Notes under the pieces: generated by a model
Seen by the model: the letters and a program-made list of their open reading frames with translations, nothing else
What the model was told of the DNA's origin: nothing
The model's database searches: none
NCBI GenBank assembly: GCA_945871105.1
Contig: CAMBUO010000014.1
Location: forward strand, 1 to 32,006
Reading direction: 5' to 3'
Source of the DNA: an uncultured Clostridia bacterium
Lineage (GTDB): Bacteria > Bacillota_I > Bacilli_A > RF39 > UBA660
Length of the DNA stretch: 32,006 nucleotides
Translations under genes and position numbers: made by a program
Part shown: positions 8,203-16,694 of the stretch, in pieces
Numbering within the stretch: the first letter of the stretch is position 1
How the letters are laid out: each line of letters starts with the position of its first letter

Positions 8203-9957
8203 ATGAATAATGATACGGAGAATAAAATAGTTTATCTAAGACTTGATGATATTCTTCCTAATAGATTTCAACCAAGAGAAGTATTTGATGAAGAAGGTTT
8301 AGAAGAACTTGCTGATTCTATTAAGGAACATGGAGTTATTCAACCTATTATTGTTCGTCAAGTTGGTAATAAATATGAATTAATTGCTGGAGAAAGAAGA
8401 AGTAAAGCTAGTGCTTTAGCTGGTTTAACGACAATTCCTGCTATTATAAAAAATATGGATGATAAAGAAAGTGCTAAAGTATCACTTTTAGAAAATTTAC
8501 AAAGAAAAAATTTAAGTGCTATTGAAGAAGCGAGAACTTATAAAAGAATTCTCGAATTAGACAATATGACCCAAGAAGATTTAGCTAAAACTATGGGAAA
8601 AAGTCAACCAATGGTCGCTAATAAATTAAGGTTGTTAGCTTTACCAGAAGAAGTCCAAGATGCTTTAATTAAAAATCAAATTTCTGAACGACATGCCAGA
8701 AGTTTATTAAATATTAAAGACAAACCTACCCAATTAATGTTACTTGATAGAATAAAAAAAGAAAGATTAACAGTACGTGAATTAGATGCTGAAATTAAAA
8801 AAATTCTTAATCAACCAGATAACGATAGTTTTAATTCAAATAATAATGTAACAGATAATGATAATATGAATAATGGTGGTGGTATGGAAGCATATAATAA
8901 TTTTAATAATGGTTTTAATAATATGGGACTTGATGACTATAAAACATCTTTAGGTAATAATATGATGAATAATAATTTTACTAATATGAATCAATTTTCT
9001 AATATACCTGATAATAATTTTTTTAATTCATCAAGTAATAATTTTTCTAATATGTCCTATGAAAATTCTAACTTTTCTAATAATGACAATTCTTCTAATA
9101 TTTATCGTCAAGATTATAATACTCAATCTACTATGAATAATTTTGCAACACCTTTTGAAAATAATAATATGAATAATACTATTAATACCAACAATAATTT
9201 TTCTTTAGGTTCAATGTTTGATGGTAATCCTGATGCTAGCAACAATTATAGGATGGAAGAAGATAATACAAATCCATTAGTTAGTAATATTAGAGAAAAT
9301 AATATGAAACCACGAGAGAATCAATTTTTACCTAATTTTAATGATTCTAATTTAGAAACTGATTTTGCTAATCCACCTTTAGATAACGACAACAAATTAA
9401 ACGAATTTAATGATAATTTTAATAATGCATATCAACAAGATGATAATTTTAATAATAATGAATTTGATAATTTTACTGATTTTCAAGCACTTAATCAACC
9501 TATTGTCGATCAAAATTATAATGCATCTAATAATCAAGGAGATTTATTTAACCAACCTTTAAATATTGTTGATGTTCCTAAAAATAGAACAGTAGATGAT
9601 TCTGTTTCTTCTAATTTACCTTCAGAATTTCAACAGGAAGAAGTTAATGATAATCCATTTGATGATGCGTATGAAAATATTTTATTTGCTAAACCAGTTC
9701 CTATAGAACAAGAAGATTATAATGAAAATAATAATGCTGAAAGTAATCAAGAAATTGATAATCCTACTTCAATGGATGATTCTAAGAGTAATGAATATAT
9801 TTCACTTGAACATGAAAGAACTTTATTTTCAGCTAGAGATGCCGTTTATGAATTGAAAAAAACAACTGATCGTATTAAACAAGATGGTATTAATTTAGAT
9901 AGTGAAGAAATAGATTTTGATGATTATTATCAAATTATTATCAAGATAAAAAAATAA
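8203..9957 (+). CDS. noc: nucleoid occlusion protein Noc with a very long Asn-rich insertion
   Basis: Noc is a ParB-family CTP-dependent DNA clamp that blocks division over the chromosome. Residues 1-204 form the ParB/Noc core: FQPR (22-25), CTP-binding GERR (63-66), the ENLQR block and a helix-turn-helix with GKSQPMVANKLRLL and ERHARSLL, which reads as Noc rather than Spo0J. The last 50 residues (535-584), beginning LEHERTLFSARDAV and ending DFDDYYQIIIKI, resemble the Bacillus Noc C-terminal dimerisation domain. Between them lie about 330 residues of low-complexity sequence dominated by Asn with Asp, Phe, Met and Ser. Bacillus Noc is about 280 residues and starts with an amphipathic membrane-binding helix. 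This protein has neither that helix nor room for one, since no start codon exists upstream in frame before a stop at 8155-8157. Position between rsmG and parA is classical. Confidence 0.85.
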   Translation: MNNDTENKIVYLRLDDILPNRFQPREVFDEEGLEELADSIKEHGVIQPIIVRQVGNKYELIAGERRSKASALAGLTTIPAIIKNMDDKESAKVSLLENLQRKNLSAIEEARTYKRILELDNMTQEDLAKTMGKSQPMVANKLRLLALPEEVQDALIKNQISERHARSLLNIKDKPTQLMLLDRIKKERLTVRELDAEIKKILNQPDNDSFNSNNNVTDNDNMNNGGGMEAYNNFNNGFNNMGLDDYKTSLGNNMMNNNFTNMNQFSNIPDNNFFNSSSNNFSNMSYENSNFSNNDNSSNIYRQDYNTQSTMNNFATPFENNNMNNTINTNNNFSLGSMFDGNPDASNNYRMEEDNTNPLVSNIRENNMKPRENQFLPNFNDSNLETDFANPPLDNDNKLNEFNDNFNNAYQQDDNFNNNEFDNFTDFQALNQPIVDQNYNASNNQGDLFNQPLNIVDVPKNRTVDDSVSSNLPSEFQQEEVNDNPFDDAYENILFAKPVPIEQEDYNENNNAESNQEIDNPTSMDDSKSNEYISLEHERTLFSARDAVYELKKTTDRIKQDGINLDSEEIDFDDYYQIIIKIKK

Positions 9958-9966
9958 TAGAAAATG

Positions 9967-9998
9967 GAGGATACTGAAAAAAGTAGTCTCTTTTTCTT
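9967..9998 (+). terminator. rho-independent terminator after noc
   Basis: A 9-bp stem with one mismatch and one G-U pair (9967-9975 with 9982-9990, loop 9976-9981) is followed by TTTTTCTT. It separates noc from the parA promoter. Confidence 0.65.
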
Positions 9999-10090
9999 TA
10001 TAATTAAGATTATGGAAATTTTAAAAAATTTTAGTTTTTCAGTTACTCAAAAATAAAATTCTATTTTTTTTAATTAATTATGAAATACCT

Positions 10091-10119
10091 TTGCTTATTT
10101 TGTACTTTTTTGATAGAAT
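10091..10119 (+). promoter_or_regulatory. promoter of the parA operon
   Basis: TTGCTT (10091-10096), 17 nt, TAGAAT (10114-10119) with TGA immediately before the -10. This places transcription start near 10126, so an in-frame ATG at 10080 cannot be the translation start. Confidence 0.65.
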
Positions 10120-10151
10120 ATATATGTCAACGTAAAGAAAAGGTGGTAATC

Positions 10152-10937
10152 ATGGGAAAAATAATTTCGTTAGTAAATCAAAAAGGGGGAGTTGGCAAGA
10201 CAACAACTAGTATTAATTTGGCTGCATCACTTGCACTTCTTGGCAAAAAGATCTTATTAATCGACTTAGATCCTCAAGGAAATGCAACAACTGGTGTAGG
10301 AATAAATAAAGGTGATATTAATAAAAGTGTTTATGATTTACTTCGTGGTACAGCTACAACAGAAGAAGTTGTTTTAAAAACTGATTTTAAAAATTTATGG
10401 ATTATACCTGCTACTATTCAATTAGCTGGTATTGATATTGAATTAATTGAAAAAAGTAAAGTTACACCAGGTTTTAAAAAAGCATTCCAACTAAAAGAAC
10501 ATATGGAAGGGATAAAAGATAATTATGATTATGTTATTATTGATTGTCCTCCTAGTTTAGGTATGATAACAACAAATGCTTTAACGGCAAGTGATTCAGT
10601 TATTATTCCTGTTCAATGTGAATTCTTTGCATTAGAGGGAATTACTCAATTATTAAATACGATTATGTTAACTCAAAAAAATTTGAATCCTACTTTAGAT
10701 TTAGAAGGGGTTTTACTAACAATGCTATCAAAATCTAACTTAGGTTTAGATGTAATAGAAGAAATTAGAAGTTATTTTAAAGATAGAGTTTATGATACAA
10801 TTATTCCAAGATTAATAAGATTAGCTGAAGCACCTAGTCATGGTAAACCAATTGTTGCCTATGATCCTAAAAGTAAAGGATCAGAAGCATATATAAATTT
10901 AGCAAAGGAAGTGATTATGAGAAATGGAAACAAATAG
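10152..10937 (+). CDS. parA: chromosome partitioning ATPase ParA (Soj)
   Basis: ParA/Soj is a DNA-binding Walker ATPase that drives chromosome segregation with ParB and modulates initiation through DnaA in Bacillus. The 261-residue protein has the deviant Walker A motif KGGVGKTT (11-18), the A' motif DLDPQGN (38-44) and Walker B DCPPSLG (131-137). ATG 10152 follows an AGGTGG ribosome site (10141-10146); an upstream in-frame ATG at 10080 precedes the promoter and is rejected. The 3' end overlaps parB by 14 bp, the usual coupled arrangement. Confidence 0.97.
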   Translation: MGKIISLVNQKGGVGKTTTSINLAASLALLGKKILLIDLDPQGNATTGVGINKGDINKSVYDLLRGTATTEEVVLKTDFKNLWIIPATIQLAGIDIELIEKSKVTPGFKKAFQLKEHMEGIKDNYDYVIIDCPPSLGMITTNALTASDSVIIPVQCEFFALEGITQLLNTIMLTQKNLNPTLDLEGVLLTMLSKSNLGLDVIEEIRSYFKDRVYDTIIPRLIRLAEAPSHGKPIVAYDPKSKGSEAYINLAKEVIMRNGNK

Positions 10938-11808
10938 AAGAAGAGCCCTAGGAATGGGGTTAGAAGAATTATTTGGAGCTGAAGTTTTAGATATGGATAG
11001 TTTGGAAGAGAAAATAGTTAATACAACTCCAAAAGAAGAAATAGTTAATATTGATGTTAATGAAATTCGTAGTAATCCATATCAACCAAGAAAAAATTTT
11101 GAAGAAGGACCTCTAAATGAATTAGCTGAATCAATTAAAATACATGGTGTATTTCAACCAATAATTGTTAAAAAAAGTATTAAAGGATACGAATTAATAG
11201 CTGGTGAAAGAAGAGTTCGTGCTAGTAAAATAGCTGGAATGGAAACAGTTCCTGCCATTGTTCGTGATTTTAATGATCAAGAAATGATGGAAATAGCTTT
11301 ACTGGAAAATTTACAAAGAGAAGATTTAAATCCTATTGAAGAAGCTCTTGCTTATCAAAGTTTACTTCAAACAAGAGGTTTAAGTCATGATCAATTAGCC
11401 AAAAAATTAGGAAAAAGTAAAAGTTATGTTACTAATATCGTTGGACTTCTTAATTTACCAGAATCAGTTAAACAATTAGTAATAGAAAGAAAAATACCAT
11501 TAACACATGCACGTACTTTAAGTAAAATTAAAGATGCTGAAAAGGTTGAAGAATTAGCTGATAAAGTTATAAACGAAGGTTTAACAACTCATGTTCTTGA
11601 TGAAATAGCTCAAGATAAAACATATGAAAAAAGAAATAAAATGGAAAGAAAAGAAACTGAAGAACTAAGAACATACAAACATATTCAAGAAGTATTGTGT
11701 GATTTACTTAGTACCAAAGTAAGAATTCGTGGTTCTAAAATTGAAATAAATTTCCAAGATTTAAATGATTTTAATCGTATTATGGAAATTTTAAATATAA
11801 ATGAGTAG
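10924..11808 (+). CDS. parB: chromosome partitioning protein ParB (Spo0J)
   Basis: ParB binds parS, hydrolyses CTP and loads as a sliding clamp; its N-terminus stimulates ParA. The 294-residue protein starts with the basic RRRALGMGLEELF motif that contacts ParA, then has NPYQPR (51-56), the CTP-binding GERR (94-97), ENLQRED, a helix-turn-helix around QLAKKLGKSKSYVTN, and a C-terminal dimerisation segment ending FNRIMEILNI. It is a separate paralogue from the upstream Noc. The start codon lies within the end of parA. I did not find a recognisable parS site in this window. Confidence 0.96.
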   Translation: METNRRRALGMGLEELFGAEVLDMDSLEEKIVNTTPKEEIVNIDVNEIRSNPYQPRKNFEEGPLNELAESIKIHGVFQPIIVKKSIKGYELIAGERRVRASKIAGMETVPAIVRDFNDQEMMEIALLENLQREDLNPIEEALAYQSLLQTRGLSHDQLAKKLGKSKSYVTNIVGLLNLPESVKQLVIERKIPLTHARTLSKIKDAEKVEELADKVINEGLTTHVLDEIAQDKTYEKRNKMERKETEELRTYKHIQEVLCDLLSTKVRIRGSKIEINFQDLNDFNRIMEILNINE

Positions 11809-11814
11809 GTTTAT

Positions 11815-12021
11815 ATGGAAGATAAAAAATATGATATAGGTTCTCAAGTTATTATGAAAAAAGGACATCCGTGTGGTGCTAACTTATGGGAAGTAATAAG
11901 ACTAGGAGCTGATATAAAAATTAAATGTTTAAACTGTGGTCGGGTTGTGATGATACCAAGAGTTGAATTTAATAAAAAATTAAAAAAAATAGTATTATCG
12001 GTTGGTGATAATCATGGGTAA
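11815..12021 (+). CDS. DUF951 family protein
   Basis: The 68-residue protein matches the DUF951 family by its blocks KKGHPCG, WEVIRLGADIKIKC and CGRVVMIPR. It is found beside parB/ychF in many Firmicutes (recalled, not searched). Three cysteines (20, 38, 41) and the CxxC pair suggest metal binding, but no function is established. It lies 6 bp after parB and overlaps the transporter start by 8 bp, so it belongs to the par operon. Confidence 0.85.
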   Translation: MEDKKYDIGSQVIMKKGHPCGANLWEVIRLGADIKIKCLNCGRVVMIPRVEFNKKLKKIVLSVGDNHG

Positions 12022-13609
12022 AAAGAAAAAGTTTCGTTTAAAAAAAATAAAATTTCATCCTATAACATCATATTTATTATTAATAGTTGTTACTATTATT
12101 TTAAGTGCTATTTTAAGTTCTTTAAAGTTTCAAACTACTTATAGTACTATTAGTGCAACTGATTTATCTACTATTCAAAATACGGTTAAAGTAGAAAATC
12201 TTTTCAATTATGATGGAATAAAATATATGATTAGTAATGCTAGTAAAAATTTTATTAGTTTTGCTCCTCTTAGTATGTTTTTACTAATAGCAATTGGGAT
12301 AGCCATATCATCAGCAAGTGGATTTTTAGATTTATTATTTAAAAAAATATTTGCTAAAATTGATAATAAAACAATTACTTTTTTCATTATTTTTGTAGCT
12401 ACTATTTCTACAATTATTAATGATATTGGTTATATTATTTTAATACCTTTAGCAGCGAGAATTTTTGAAACTAAAAAGAGAAATCCTTTATCCGGCGTAT
12501 TAGCTGCCTTTTGTGGAGTAGCCTTTGGTACTGGTACTACTATATTTGTTGGGTCATCAGAAGTCGCTTTAATTCCTTATACAACAAGTGCTGCTCGTTT
12601 AGTTGATGCTACTTACCATGTTAGTTTATTATCTAATTTATTTATAATGATTGCTTCTTCAATTATTTTATCAATAGTAGGAACAATTATTGTTGAAAAA
12701 ATTATAGTTCCTAAATTTGGTAAAGTTAAAGATAAAAAAGATTTAACTGAAGAAAATAACATAGAAGTAATTGATGTCGAGGAAATGGAAGAAGAACGTT
12801 TAAATCGTGAATATAATGAAAAAAGAGGTTTAAAATATGCAATTATTGCTTCATTTATTATAATATCTATTTTTATTTATTCTGTTATACCTAATTTACC
12901 ACTTTCAGGAATGCTTCTTGATATGCAAGAGAATACTTATTTAAAACAAATATTTGGAGAAAATTCTTATTTTCAAGATGGATTTACTTATATGATGTGT
13001 TTAGTTTTTGTTATCACGGGACTAGCTTATGGATTTGGTTCTAAAAAGTTTAAAAATGATACAGATGTATTTGAGGGATGCCATGATAATTTAAAAAATC
13101 TTGGAGGAATAATTATTTTAATATTTGTTGCTTCTCAATTTATAGCCATTTTCAAAAAGACAAATATTGCTACTATTTTAACCGGAATTGTAGCAAATGT
13201 AATAGATAGTTTACCTTTTTCAGGAATTCCTCTACTCTTTTTAGCCATAATCTTAATAGCATTAGCAAATTTATTTTTAACAACAGCTCAAGGAAAATGG
13301 ATGATTTTAGCTCCTGTTATTGTTCCACCTTTAATGCAATCAAATATATCACCTCAGTTTTTACAATTTGTTTTAAGAGCAGCTGATTCTATGACTAAAG
13401 GTATTACTCCTCTTTCAGCTTTCTTTGTCATATTAATAGCTTATTTGAATATTTATAATAATGATAAAGAAAATCCTATTGGAATATTTAAAGCAATTAA
13501 ATTAGTTATGCCATATTGTTTAATAATTTCTATTACTTGGTTGCTACTTTTGTTAGGATGGTATATAATAGGTTTACCAATTGGACCAAATGTATATCCA
13601 ACGGTGTAG
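12014..13609 (+). CDS. AbgT family transporter
   Basis: The 531-residue polytopic membrane protein begins with a basic MGKKKKFRLKK segment and then about a dozen hydrophobic helices. The C-terminal half carries blocks I recognise from AbgT (p-aminobenzoyl-glutamate transporter) proteins: GLAYGFGSKK, the QFIAIF helix, an NLF...AQGKWMILAPVIVPP segment and ADSMTKGITPLSAFF. Members have been reported as p-aminobenzoyl-glutamate importers or as antimetabolite (sulfonamide) efflux pumps, so direction and substrate are open. ATG 12014 is preferred over an in-frame TTG at 12002. A charged loop around residues 242-265 separates the two halves. It is embedded between DUF951 and ychF in the par operon. 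Confidence 0.8.
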   Translation: MGKKKKFRLKKIKFHPITSYLLLIVVTIILSAILSSLKFQTTYSTISATDLSTIQNTVKVENLFNYDGIKYMISNASKNFISFAPLSMFLLIAIGIAISSASGFLDLLFKKIFAKIDNKTITFFIIFVATISTIINDIGYIILIPLAARIFETKKRNPLSGVLAAFCGVAFGTGTTIFVGSSEVALIPYTTSAARLVDATYHVSLLSNLFIMIASSIILSIVGTIIVEKIIVPKFGKVKDKKDLTEENNIEVIDVEEMEEERLNREYNEKRGLKYAIIASFIIISIFIYSVIPNLPLSGMLLDMQENTYLKQIFGENSYFQDGFTYMMCLVFVITGLAYGFGSKKFKNDTDVFEGCHDNLKNLGGIIILIFVASQFIAIFKKTNIATILTGIVANVIDSLPFSGIPLLFLAIILIALANLFLTTAQGKWMILAPVIVPPLMQSNISPQFLQFVLRAADSMTKGITPLSAFFVILIAYLNIYNNDKENPIGIFKAIKLVMPYCLIISITWLLLLLGWYIIGLPIGPNVYPTV

Positions 13610-13621
13610 GAGGAAGAAAAA

Positions 13622-14716
13622 ATGAGTTTAAAAGCAGGAATTGTCGGATTACCAAATGTTGGAAAATCTACTTTATTTAATGCTATTACTAAGCAAAATA
13701 TCTTAGCAGCTAATTATCCATTTGCAACCATAGAACCAAATGTTGGAATTGTAAATGTTCCTGATAAAAGAATGGATGTTTTAAATGAAATGTATATGCC
13801 TGAAAGATTAATTTTAGCAGGATTTGAATTTACAGATATTGCTGGATTAGTAAAAGGGGCTTCAACTGGTGAAGGTTTAGGAAATAAGTTTTTATCCCAT
13901 ATAAGAGAAGTCGATGCCATTGTCGAAGTAGTAAGATGTTTTGATGATAACAATATAATTCATGTTGAAGGAAATTGTGATCCGGTTAGAGATGTAGATA
14001 TTATTAATTTAGAGTTAACAATAAGTGATTTAGAAATTATTAATAATCGTTTAGAAAAAATTGAAAAGAAAGCTATGACAACTAAAGATGCTGATTCTTT
14101 AATCGAAGTTGAAGCTTTAAAAAAAGCTAAAAATGCTTTAGAACAAGCTATACCTCTTCGTGATATAGAATTTACTGAAGAAGAAAAAATAAAACTAAAA
14201 GCTTTTCAGTTTTTAACTTTAAAACCAATTATTTATGTTGCTAATATAAAAGAAGATGAATTAAGTAAAGATGATAATGATTATGTTAAATCTTTAAGAT
14301 CATATGCTAAAAATGCTAAAGTTATTAAAATGTGTGCTAAAGTTGAAAGTGAGTTATCAGAACTTTCAATTGAAGATAAAGAAGAAATGTTAATGATGTT
14401 AGGTATTACTAGTAGTGGTTTAGATGATTTAATTAATGCAACCTACGATTTATTAGGTTTAAAAACATATTTTACCGTAGGAAGTGATGAAGTAAGAGCA
14501 TGGACATTTAAAGATGGAATGAATGCTAGAGACTGTGCTGGTATTATTCATACTGATTTTCGCGATGGATTTATTAAAGCGGAAGTAATCAGTTATAATG
14601 ATTTGATAACCTGTGGAAATGAAAATAAAGTGAAAGAAGCAGGTAAATTAAGAATAGAAGGAAAGGATTATATAATGAAAGATGGCGATATTTGCCACTT
14701 TCGATTTAATAGGTGA
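13622..14716 (+). CDS. ychF: redox-regulated ATPase YchF (Obg-like)
   Basis: YchF is a universally conserved Obg-family P-loop protein that binds ribosomes and prefers ATP because its G4 motif departs from NKxD. The 364-residue protein shows G1 GLPNVGKST near its N-terminus, the switch segment PFATIEPN, DIAGLVKGAS, the altered G4 NIKE in YVANIKEDE, and the C-terminal TGS domain ending DGDICHFRFNR. Length is standard. A strong AGGAGG ribosome site precedes the ATG. It terminates in TGA exactly at the family's C-terminus, which shows UGA is read as stop in this organism. Confidence 0.97.
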   Translation: MSLKAGIVGLPNVGKSTLFNAITKQNILAANYPFATIEPNVGIVNVPDKRMDVLNEMYMPERLILAGFEFTDIAGLVKGASTGEGLGNKFLSHIREVDAIVEVVRCFDDNNIIHVEGNCDPVRDVDIINLELTISDLEIINNRLEKIEKKAMTTKDADSLIEVEALKKAKNALEQAIPLRDIEFTEEEKIKLKAFQFLTLKPIIYVANIKEDELSKDDNDYVKSLRSYAKNAKVIKMCAKVESELSELSIEDKEEMLMMLGITSSGLDDLINATYDLLGLKTYFTVGSDEVRAWTFKDGMNARDCAGIIHTDFRDGFIKAEVISYNDLITCGNENKVKEAGKLRIEGKDYIMKDGDICHFRFNR

Positions 14717-14721
14717 TACAA

Positions 14722-15354
14722 ATGTTTTATGATTATTTTGATGAATATACAAATTTTTTAGGACCAATAGCAATATTTTTAATAGTGTTATTAGTTTTAA
14801 TCTCTATTGTTATGTATATATTTGGGGCTTTAGGATTAATGGCACTTGCTAAAAAAAATAAATTAGATAACCCCTGGCTTGCTTTTATACCTATTGGTAA
14901 TAGTTATCTTTTAGGTAAATTAGGATTTGAAGTATATTCTTCTAAGGAAGAAAAAAATCCAACTTTAACTTGGATATTATTTGGAGCATCTCTTGCTTCT
15001 TGTATTGTTGGAAGTTTCTTAGAAAATATCGCTTCTACTGTTACAATTGTTTTTATGGTTTTAGCTTATAATCGAATTTATAAAAACATAGTACCTCAAT
15101 CAGCAACTAAATATACTATTTTATCTTTCTTCTTTGGTGGAATACCCTTCTATTTAAATAAAGATCTTGTAAAAGAAGCTACTTTTCAAGAAGAAGTAGT
15201 AGTTGAAAAAGAAGAAGTAAATGAAAACAAAGAAGAAGTAAAAGAAGAAACAAAAGAATTAAAAAAAGAAAGACCTAATTTTTGTTCTAACTGTGGTAAT
15301 AAATTAACTAAAAGTGCTAAGTTTTGCCCAGAATGTGGTCAACAAATAAAATAA
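14722..15354 (+). CDS. membrane protein with C-terminal zinc ribbon
   Basis: The 210-residue protein has a hydrophobic segment at about 13-42, further hydrophobic stretches at about 83-117 and 131-145, a charged Glu/Lys-rich linker (about 153-184), and a C-terminal zinc ribbon with paired CxxC motifs (Cys188, 191, 202, 205: FCSNCG and FCPECG). Such ribbons are common on small Firmicute membrane proteins of unknown role. ATG 14722 is chosen because AGGTGA (14711-14716) is well spaced before it; a GTG at 14713 overlaps the ychF stop and is less likely. It is the last gene of the parA-to-ychF run and is followed directly by a terminator. Confidence 0.7.
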   Translation: MFYDYFDEYTNFLGPIAIFLIVLLVLISIVMYIFGALGLMALAKKNKLDNPWLAFIPIGNSYLLGKLGFEVYSSKEEKNPTLTWILFGASLASCIVGSFLENIASTVTIVFMVLAYNRIYKNIVPQSATKYTILSFFFGGIPFYLNKDLVKEATFQEEVVVEKEEVNENKEEVKEETKELKKERPNFCSNCGNKLTKSAKFCPECGQQIK

Positions 15355-15377
15355 AGGATTAATCAAAATCCTTTTTT
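15354..15377 (+). terminator. terminator closing the par-ychF operon
   Basis: AAGGATT (15354-15360) pairs with AATCCTT (15367-15373) across a 6-nt loop and is followed by a T-run. It begins at the last base of the preceding stop codon. Confidence 0.8.
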
Positions 15378-15449
15378 ATATTTATGTAGAATTCTATATA
15401 ATTATATAATAGGAAAGTCATCCAAAAAATTTAAAAATACATGTATAGC

Positions 15450-15471
15450 AAAAAAATAGGTCAAAAACCTA
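15450..15471 (-). terminator. terminator of the minus-strand island
   Basis: On the minus strand TAGGT/ACCTA (15471-15467 with 15461-15457) closes a 5-nt loop and is followed by seven Ts (15456-15450). It lies downstream of the frameshifted small gene and ends that transcript. Confidence 0.6.
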
Positions 15472-15494
15472 GTTTTAAAACAATGAAAAAATGA

Positions 15495-15705
15495 TTATTT
15501 ATCTTTATAAATATTTAAACCAATTGTTTTACAATTAATAATCACATTTCCTTAATTATATTTTTGTTACTGTCGTTACTATTAGCATTATCTTTTATAA
15601 TAAAATTATTATAACTTACATATACTAAAGCAATTACTAAAAAAATATAACTCCAATTAGTATTCCTATTATAATATTTTTTGCTTTCTCATTCTTTTCT
15701 TCCAT
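15495..15705 (-). pseudogene. frameshifted small membrane-anchored protein gene
   Basis: This stretch lies within the longest gap without an intact gene (about 15378-15781). On the minus strand an ATG at 15705 opens a reading frame starting MEEKNEKAKN, continuing as a hydrophobic helix, and stopping at TAG (15639-15637) right after a run of seven Ts (plus-strand A-run 15639-15645). Adding one base restores the frame through LVIALVYVSY and an Asn/Ser-rich tail to a TGA at 15544-15542; one more shift would extend it to 15495. The pattern (charged N-terminus, one membrane helix, polar tail) is that of a small single-pass protein. It could be decay, phase variation in the homopolymer or a sequencing error. 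The rest of the gap holds two terminators and a TCAGTC/GACTGA hairpin (15741-15756). Confidence 0.5.
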
Positions 15706-15781
15706 AACTTCTGTTTTGTTAACGTTAAGGTTCTCAAATCTCAGTCAAAAGACTGATATGCCAGTAAAGAACACAATATTG

Positions 15782-16348
15782 TTAAATTGTTTTTCGTAAA
15801 GTTTTTACAATTCTTTCTTCGAGTAATGGTCTTGCAAATGTTTCTTCAAAAGATAATATGCTACATTTGTATCTATTATATGCAAATTCATAATCACCTT
15901 GTTCAATTGCACTAACACAAGCATTTACAACATTATCATAGATATAATCATATATCATATCATTATTTTCTGTTCTATTAATTGCTTCAACGATAATTGG
16001 AGCAGTTTTATAATAATGTTCAATATCTTCTTGTGAAACAAAATTATCTCTAAACCATCTTAAAACTGTTAATTCATAGCAATTATCATCAAATTTATCT
16101 TTTAAATGTTCCATACAAGATGTAGTTAAATAGCATCCAATTCCAGTAGTTGATTTTCCTCCGGATCCATTACTTTCTACAATATTTCCTTTACCTGTTT
16201 TCGTATTGTAATTTATATGTATTGATTCATGATTAGGACTAGATGGATTTTTATTGTAAATAGAATAAGATACTTTATCACCATGCCCGGTTGCTTTAGA
16301 ATAATGACCATCTCCATGTTTATATCCATAAGGTGTTTTTTCTCCCAT
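15782..16348 (-). CDS. hypothetical protein with CFI-box-like Cys domain
   Basis: The 188-residue protein has two parts. Residues 1-65 are rich in Gly, His, Lys, Ser and Tyr (for example HGDGHYSKATGHGDK), with no signal peptide, and look extended or beta-rich. From residue 72 a block GCYLTTSC, then DDNCYELTVLRWFRDNF and a following HYYKTAPIIVEAI, resembles the CFI-box C-terminal domain seen on diverse bacterial proteins, in which CFI(A/T) is followed by LRxFRD and a YY...P motif. Cysteines are at 72, 78 and 90. Function is unknown. A strong AAAGGAG ribosome site precedes the ATG, and the gene follows its upstream neighbour by 3 bp. Confidence 0.7.
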   Translation of the reverse strand: MGEKTPYGYKHGDGHYSKATGHGDKVSYSIYNKNPSSPNHESIHINYNTKTGKGNIVESNGSGGKSTTGIGCYLTTSCMEHLKDKFDDNCYELTVLRWFRDNFVSQEDIEHYYKTAPIIVEAINRTENNDMIYDYIYDNVVNACVSAIEQGDYEFAYNRYKCSILSFEETFARPLLEERIVKTLRKTI

Positions 16349-16351
16349 AAA

Positions 16352-16669
16352 TTATTTCTCCTTTCCTTTTAATTTTTCTTGCAAAAGGAATTGAAATGCA
16401 TAATACTCAGTACTAATTGAATCAGTAAAATCTGAAAATAAATTATCATTATTTAAATCGTATATAATTTCTGAAATTTCTTTAACTTTTTGTAAATCTA
16501 TTGCCATAATATTCTTTTGTAAAATATCCTTAAATTCTCTTATAGTTTGCCTTACTGATTTAATAACATCAAAATCACATTTTAATTCATAATTATTATT
16601 TTCAGACAACAAGTCAATTTTAACTAAAATATTATCTAAATGTTTTATCATTTCATTACTCTTATTCAT
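16352..16669 (-). CDS. hypothetical protein, 105 aa
   Basis: I do not recognise this protein. It is small, soluble-looking and helical, with alternating charged and hydrophobic residues (such as KSVRQTIREFKDILQKN) and no cysteine or membrane motif of note. It is the first gene of a short minus-strand unit with the CFI-box-like protein and the frameshifted gene, with only 3 bp to the next gene. An AAAGGAA ribosome site and an extended -10 element lie upstream. A partnership with the following gene is suggested by spacing only. Confidence 0.65.
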   Translation of the reverse strand: MNKSNEMIKHLDNILVKIDLLSENNNYELKCDFDVIKSVRQTIREFKDILQKNIMAIDLQKVKEISEIIYDLNNDNLFSDFTDSISTEYYAFQFLLQEKLKGKEK

Positions 16670-16694
16670 AATAGTAATTCCTTTCTTATTTGTT

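Noticed and set aside
8820-9800. Asn codon repeats in noc as a tandem DNA repeat or CRISPR-like array
   Set aside because: AAT-rich runs are irregular with no fixed unit or spacer; they are low-complexity coding sequence in one open frame.
10080-10151. Upstream extension of parA to an ATG at 10080
   Set aside because: It precedes the promoter (10091-10119), encodes a non-conserved leader, and a good ribosome site serves ATG 10152.
13714-13953. Minus-strand open frame inside ychF
   Set aside because: It is fully antisense to a conserved gene, has no ribosome site and composition is that of a shadow frame.
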